Part shown: piece by piece, positions 6,537 to 8,676 of the stretch
Layout: each line of letters starts with the position of its first letter
Position numbering within the stretch: the stretch's first letter is position 1
Assembly: GCA_030044325.1 (NCBI GenBank)
Contig: JASHWA010000043.1
Span: 1-8,676 of the forward strand
From: Bryobacteraceae bacterium
GTDB lineage: Bacteria > Acidobacteriota > Terriglobia > Bryobacterales > Bryobacteraceae
Direction of reading: 5' to 3'
Length of the DNA stretch: 8,676 bases
Program-made: the position numbers and the translations under genes
The notes under the pieces: generated by a model
Databases searched by the model: none
Told to the model about the DNA's origin: nothing
Seen by the model: the letters and a program-made list of their open reading frames with translations, nothing else

Positions 6537-7162
6537 GCCGCATCGTCTACCTGCACGGCTTCGCATCGACGCCGCTCTCCACCAAGGCGCAATTCTTCAA
6601 GCGCAAATTCGCCGGCGTCGATTTCGAGATCCCCCACCTCGACCGCGGCGATTTCGAAAAGCTCACGGTTACCGGTCAGCTGCAAGCCGTCGATCAGGCC
6701 GTCCGCGGCGATCGCGTGTTTCTCATGGGATCGAGCCTGGGAGGATTCCTCGCCGCGCATTACGCCTCGAACCATGCCAACGTGGAACGCCTGGTTTTGC
6801 TCGCCCCCGCCTTCGAATTCCCCGCGCGCTGGCGCAGCCGGTTCACCGAACAGGAATTGGCCGAATGGCGCGCACGCGGAGCGCGCGCGTTCTATCACTA
6901 CGGATACAAAGCCGATCGCCCGCTCGCGTACGCCTTCGTCGAAGACGCTGCCCAGTACCAGGATGCGCCCGATTTCGCGCAGCCTGCCCTGATTTTCCAC
7001 GGCAAGCGCGACGACGTCGTGCCGCCCGAGGTCTCCGAGCGCTACGCCGCGCGCCATCCCAACGTCACCCTGAAACTGGTCGATTCCGGCCACGAATTGA
7101 CCGACGTTCTCGACGAACTATGGCAGGGCGCCGCGAACTTCCTCGGCTTCCAAAACCCGTAG
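6533..7162 (+). CDS. YqiA-like alpha/beta hydrolase (esterase family)
   Basis: This 209-residue cytoplasmic protein has an alpha/beta-hydrolase fold. It opens with the oxyanion-region motif IVYLHGFASTPLSTKA (4-19), which closely resembles E. coli YqiA. The nucleophile elbow is GSSLGG with S68. The acid is probably D160 in HGKRDDVVP (156-164), and the catalytic histidine is H187 in DSGHELTD (184-191). The triad is therefore complete. Length matches the small YqiA/UPF0227-type esterases; the natural substrate is unknown. The start is GTG, overlapping the TGA stop of the upstream secreted-protein gene as GTGA, with a purine-rich GGAAAG at 6525-6530. This implies translational coupling. Why a cytoplasmic hydrolase is coupled to an exported protein is unclear. 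Confidence 0.88.
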   Translation: MSRIVYLHGFASTPLSTKAQFFKRKFAGVDFEIPHLDRGDFEKLTVTGQLQAVDQAVRGDRVFLMGSSLGGFLAAHYASNHANVERLVLLAPAFEFPARWRSRFTEQELAEWRARGARAFYHYGYKADRPLAYAFVEDAAQYQDAPDFAQPALIFHGKRDDVVPPEVSERYAARHPNVTLKLVDSGHELTDVLDELWQGAANFLGFQNP

Positions 7163-7190
7163 AGACGGGGTATTCGCCATTTGCCGTATG

Positions 7191-7199
7191 TGTTAGACT
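7191..7199 (+). promoter_or_regulatory. Candidate extended -10 promoter of the tonB-like gene
   Basis: TGTTAGACT fits the extended -10 pattern TGn followed by TAGACT (4 of 6 to consensus). It lies in the 140-bp gap between the hydrolase stop (7162) and the GTG start at 7303. No good -35 is present 16-18 bases upstream, which extended -10 promoters can tolerate. It would give a 5' leader of roughly 95 bases. I found no convincing riboswitch or attenuator structure in that leader. Confidence 0.3.
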
Positions 7200-7290
7200 G
7201 TACCCGAGGCCTTTTCCGGCTTGGCGGCTTCCATTATTGAAACCGCGGGCCCACGATGATCGTCTTACGGGCGAGGTAGTGTTACAGGCC

Positions 7291-7295
7291 GGGAG
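7291..7295 (+). promoter_or_regulatory. Ribosome binding site that decides the tonB-like start
   Basis: GGGAG is 7 bases before the GTG at 7303. The frame is open far upstream (through the hydrolase gene region), so the start must be picked from local signals. The competing GTG at 7279 has only a poorly spaced GGCGAGG before it. This site favours GTG 7303. Confidence 0.55.
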
Positions 7296-7302
7296 TACGG
7301 AC

Positions 7303-8289
7303 GTGACGGAAGAGCAAGTAAGAGACGTCGAACCAACACCGGATAGTCCTGAAGAGCACCTGGCGCACCTGCTGCCGCCGGCGTCGCTTGAAACGCCCTG
7401 GTTCAAGGAAATCGTCCAGAACATCAAGGAGCTGATCAACCCGCCCAAGCTCCCGCCGCTCGAAGTGACCTCGAAACCGATCGACGTTCCGTCGGTGTGG
7501 GGTTTTTACGAGCAGAACAAGACCAAGTCGCGGATCATGTCGGTGGGGATTCACGTCGTCATCGTCTTTCTGGTCCTGTGGCTCGGTTCGCTCAAGCCGG
7601 TGCAGAGGGCGATCCAGAACGTGGTTCCGCTGTTTGCGCCGGATCTGAAACCCTACCTGCCGGATAAGCCGGCGGAGCGGCATGGCGGCGGCGGCGGCGG
7701 AACGCGTTCGCCCCTCGATGCGAGCAAAGGAAAGCTTCCCAAGATCGCGCCGCGCCAGTTCACGCCCCCGCGCGTCGATCCGCCCAAGGATCCCAAGCTG
7801 CCGATGACGCCGACCATCGTTTCGGACCAACCCATTCCGAACATCAACGCGCTCAATTACGGCGATCCGATGAGTCACCTTGGCATTCCCTCGAACGGAA
7901 CCGGAGTCGGCGGCGGAATCGGATCCGGATTCGGCGGCGGCGTCGGCGTCGGTAGAGGGCCTGGCGTCGGACCGGGTTCCGGCGGCGGATTCGGCGGCGG
8001 CGCGTATCGCATCGGCGGAGGAGTTTCCGCGCCCGTCGTGCTGTCGAAAGTCGAGCCCGAATATTCCGAAGAGGCGCGCAAGGCGAAGTGGCAGGGAACC
8101 GTGGTGCTGACGCTCGTGGTCGACGATCACGGCATGCCGCAGACGCCCAAAATCACGCGTTCGCTCGGATTGGGCCTCGATCAGAAGGCGATCGAAGCGG
8201 TCATGAAATGGCGCTTCAAGCCGGGCATGAAGGACGGCAAACCTGTACCCGTGATCGCGACTATCGAAGTCAACTTCCGCCTGTTGTAA
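7303..8289 (+). CDS. TonB-family energy transducer with long cytoplasmic N-terminus and glycine-rich linker
   Basis: This 328-residue protein would couple the proton-motive force (through ExbB/ExbD-type motor proteins) to outer-membrane receptors. Residues 1-77 are hydrophilic and presumably cytoplasmic. One transmembrane helix spans about 78-97. It contains SVGIH (80-84), the same spacing as SVCIH in E. coli TonB, where Ser16 and His20 matter for motor coupling. The periplasmic part has a Gly run (128-133), a Pro/Lys region (about 145-180), a glycine-rich linker (about 199-240), and the TonB C-terminal domain (about 243-328) with PEYSEEARKAKWQGTVVL (252-269) and a WRFKPG motif near the end. 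The glycine linker is unlike the Pro-Glu/Pro-Lys rod of E. coli TonB, but I recall it as common in acidobacterial homologs. The start is GTG with a ribosome site at 7291-7295; GTG 7279 is an alternative. No exbB/exbD lies nearby in the window. Confidence 0.88.
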   Translation: MTEEQVRDVEPTPDSPEEHLAHLLPPASLETPWFKEIVQNIKELINPPKLPPLEVTSKPIDVPSVWGFYEQNKTKSRIMSVGIHVVIVFLVLWLGSLKPVQRAIQNVVPLFAPDLKPYLPDKPAERHGGGGGGTRSPLDASKGKLPKIAPRQFTPPRVDPPKDPKLPMTPTIVSDQPIPNINALNYGDPMSHLGIPSNGTGVGGGIGSGFGGGVGVGRGPGVGPGSGGGFGGGAYRIGGGVSAPVVLSKVEPEYSEEARKAKWQGTVVLTLVVDDHGMPQTPKITRSLGLGLDQKAIEAVMKWRFKPGMKDGKPVPVIATIEVNFRLL

Positions 8290-8310
8290 ATTTCCGCGCG
8301 GCCAATCTGA

Positions 8311-8676
8311 TTACGACGACAACGTGAACGTCACGTCGATCTCCGTATCGACCTCCACTTTTCTTCCGTTCAGCACCGTCGGCTGATAGGTCCATTGCCG
8401 CACCGCGCTCATCGCCGCGGGCACCAGCAGCGGATGCCCGCTGATCAGCGTCAGATCGCGGATGTGACCATCCGCTCCGATCACGGCCTTTAATCGCACC
8501 ACGCCGGTTACGCGAGCCATCGCCGCCAGCCGCGGATACGTCGGCTCGACTTCATTGATAATCTTCGCCGCTTCCACCTGCCCGCCGACGCGGATCCGCG
8601 ACGGCGTCTCCGGCTCCTCGGCTTTCGGCGCCGGCGGCGGAGGCGGCGCGACATTCGCAACCGACCCGATCACTCC
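8311..8676 (-). CDS. Second TonB-family protein, C-terminal part (5' truncated by window)
   Basis: The last 121 residues are visible; the frame continues past the window edge. It starts in a GVIGSVANV linker, followed by a PPPPPAPKAEEPETP proline/acidic segment, then RIRVGGQVEAAKIINEV and the TonB C-terminal fold: PTYPRLAAMARVTGVVRLKA, IGADGHIRDL, SGHPLLVPAAMSAVRQW and a QPTVLNG strand ending in DVTFTLSS. The GTG at 8671-8673 lies inside the linker and is not a credible start, because no membrane anchor would precede the domain. The protein differs clearly from the convergent neighbour at 7303, so it is a separate subfamily rather than a recent duplicate. It ends 21 bp from that gene's stop. 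Confidence 0.88.
   Translation of the reverse strand, partial: GVIGSVANVAPPPPPAPKAEEPETPSRIRVGGQVEAAKIINEVEPTYPRLAAMARVTGVVRLKAVIGADGHIRDLTLISGHPLLVPAAMSAVRQWTYQPTVLNGRKVEVDTEIDVTFTLSS

Noticed and set aside
7156..7169. Small hairpin CCCGT-AGAG-ACGGG overlapping the hydrolase stop codon as a terminator
   Set aside because: It has only 5 bp of stem and no T-run after it; too weak to call.
6388..7302. Open plus-strand extension upstream of the TonB-like protein
   Set aside because: It overlaps the secreted-protein and hydrolase genes in another frame, and its translation is Arg/Pro-rich low-complexity sequence typical of a shadow frame.
7979..8028. Glycine-codon GGCGGCGGATTC-type repetition considered as a DNA repeat element
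   Set aside because: It is explained by the glycine-rich linker of the TonB-like protein; no independent repeat structure.
7282..8130. 282-codon minus-strand open frame opposite the TonB-like gene
   Set aside because: It is Arg-rich and antisense to the membrane helix and linker coding region, with no family signal.
1..8676. Search for CRISPR arrays, tRNA/rRNA genes, transposases, phage or toxin-antitoxin genes
   Set aside because: No regular spaced repeats, cloverleaf-type sequence or mobile-element protein motif was seen on either strand.

Overview
The window is a GC-rich bacterial chromosome segment (about 60% G+C by eye). It most resembles an acidobacterium of the Solibacter/Bryobacter type. 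That assignment is inferred from gene style: TonB proteins with glycine-rich linkers, a large membrane protein fused to a spermidine-synthase-like domain, and secreted proteins with a conserved C-terminal beta-rich module. No rRNA or other phylogenetic marker is present to confirm it.

Layout. (1) 1-1253, plus strand: the 3' end of gatA, followed after 8 bp by a complete Mn-type superoxide dismutase gene, probably co-transcribed. (2) 1254-1382: a convergent gap filled by a long imperfect hairpin. (3) 1383-3785, minus strand: an 800-residue polytopic membrane protein with a C-terminal spermidine-synthase-like domain, TTG start. (4) 3786-3893: a short gap with two adjacent hairpins. (5) 3894-5519, minus strand: a 541-residue secreted protein with YPPG repeats, a small beta domain, a long disordered Pro/Ser-rich region and a C-terminal beta-rich domain. 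(6) 5520-5648: a divergent intergenic region with a degenerate 7-bp tandem repeat. (7) 5649-7162, plus strand: a secreted 295-residue protein overlapped by 4 bp (GTGA) with a YqiA-like alpha/beta hydrolase gene. (8) 7303-8289, plus strand: a TonB-family energy transducer with a long cytoplasmic N-terminus. (9) 8311-8676, minus strand: the C-terminal part of a second, different TonB-family protein, convergent with the first and 21 bp away.

How the genes relate. gatA/sodA are housekeeping and oxidative-stress genes. The right half is dominated by cell-envelope genes: two exported proteins and two TonB-type transducers. The two exported proteins are transcribed divergently and appear to be distant paralogs in their C-terminal domains, which is the most interesting relation I can read here. 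The two TonB proteins imply a genome with several energy transducers. I see no CRISPR array, transposase, phage gene, RNA gene or recognisable defence system. There is no gene-free stretch over 300 bases. I do not find a convincing new multi-gene system; the strongest leads are the divergent paralog pair, the catalytically altered spermidine-synthase-like membrane protein, the unusual TonB pair and the intergenic palindromes.
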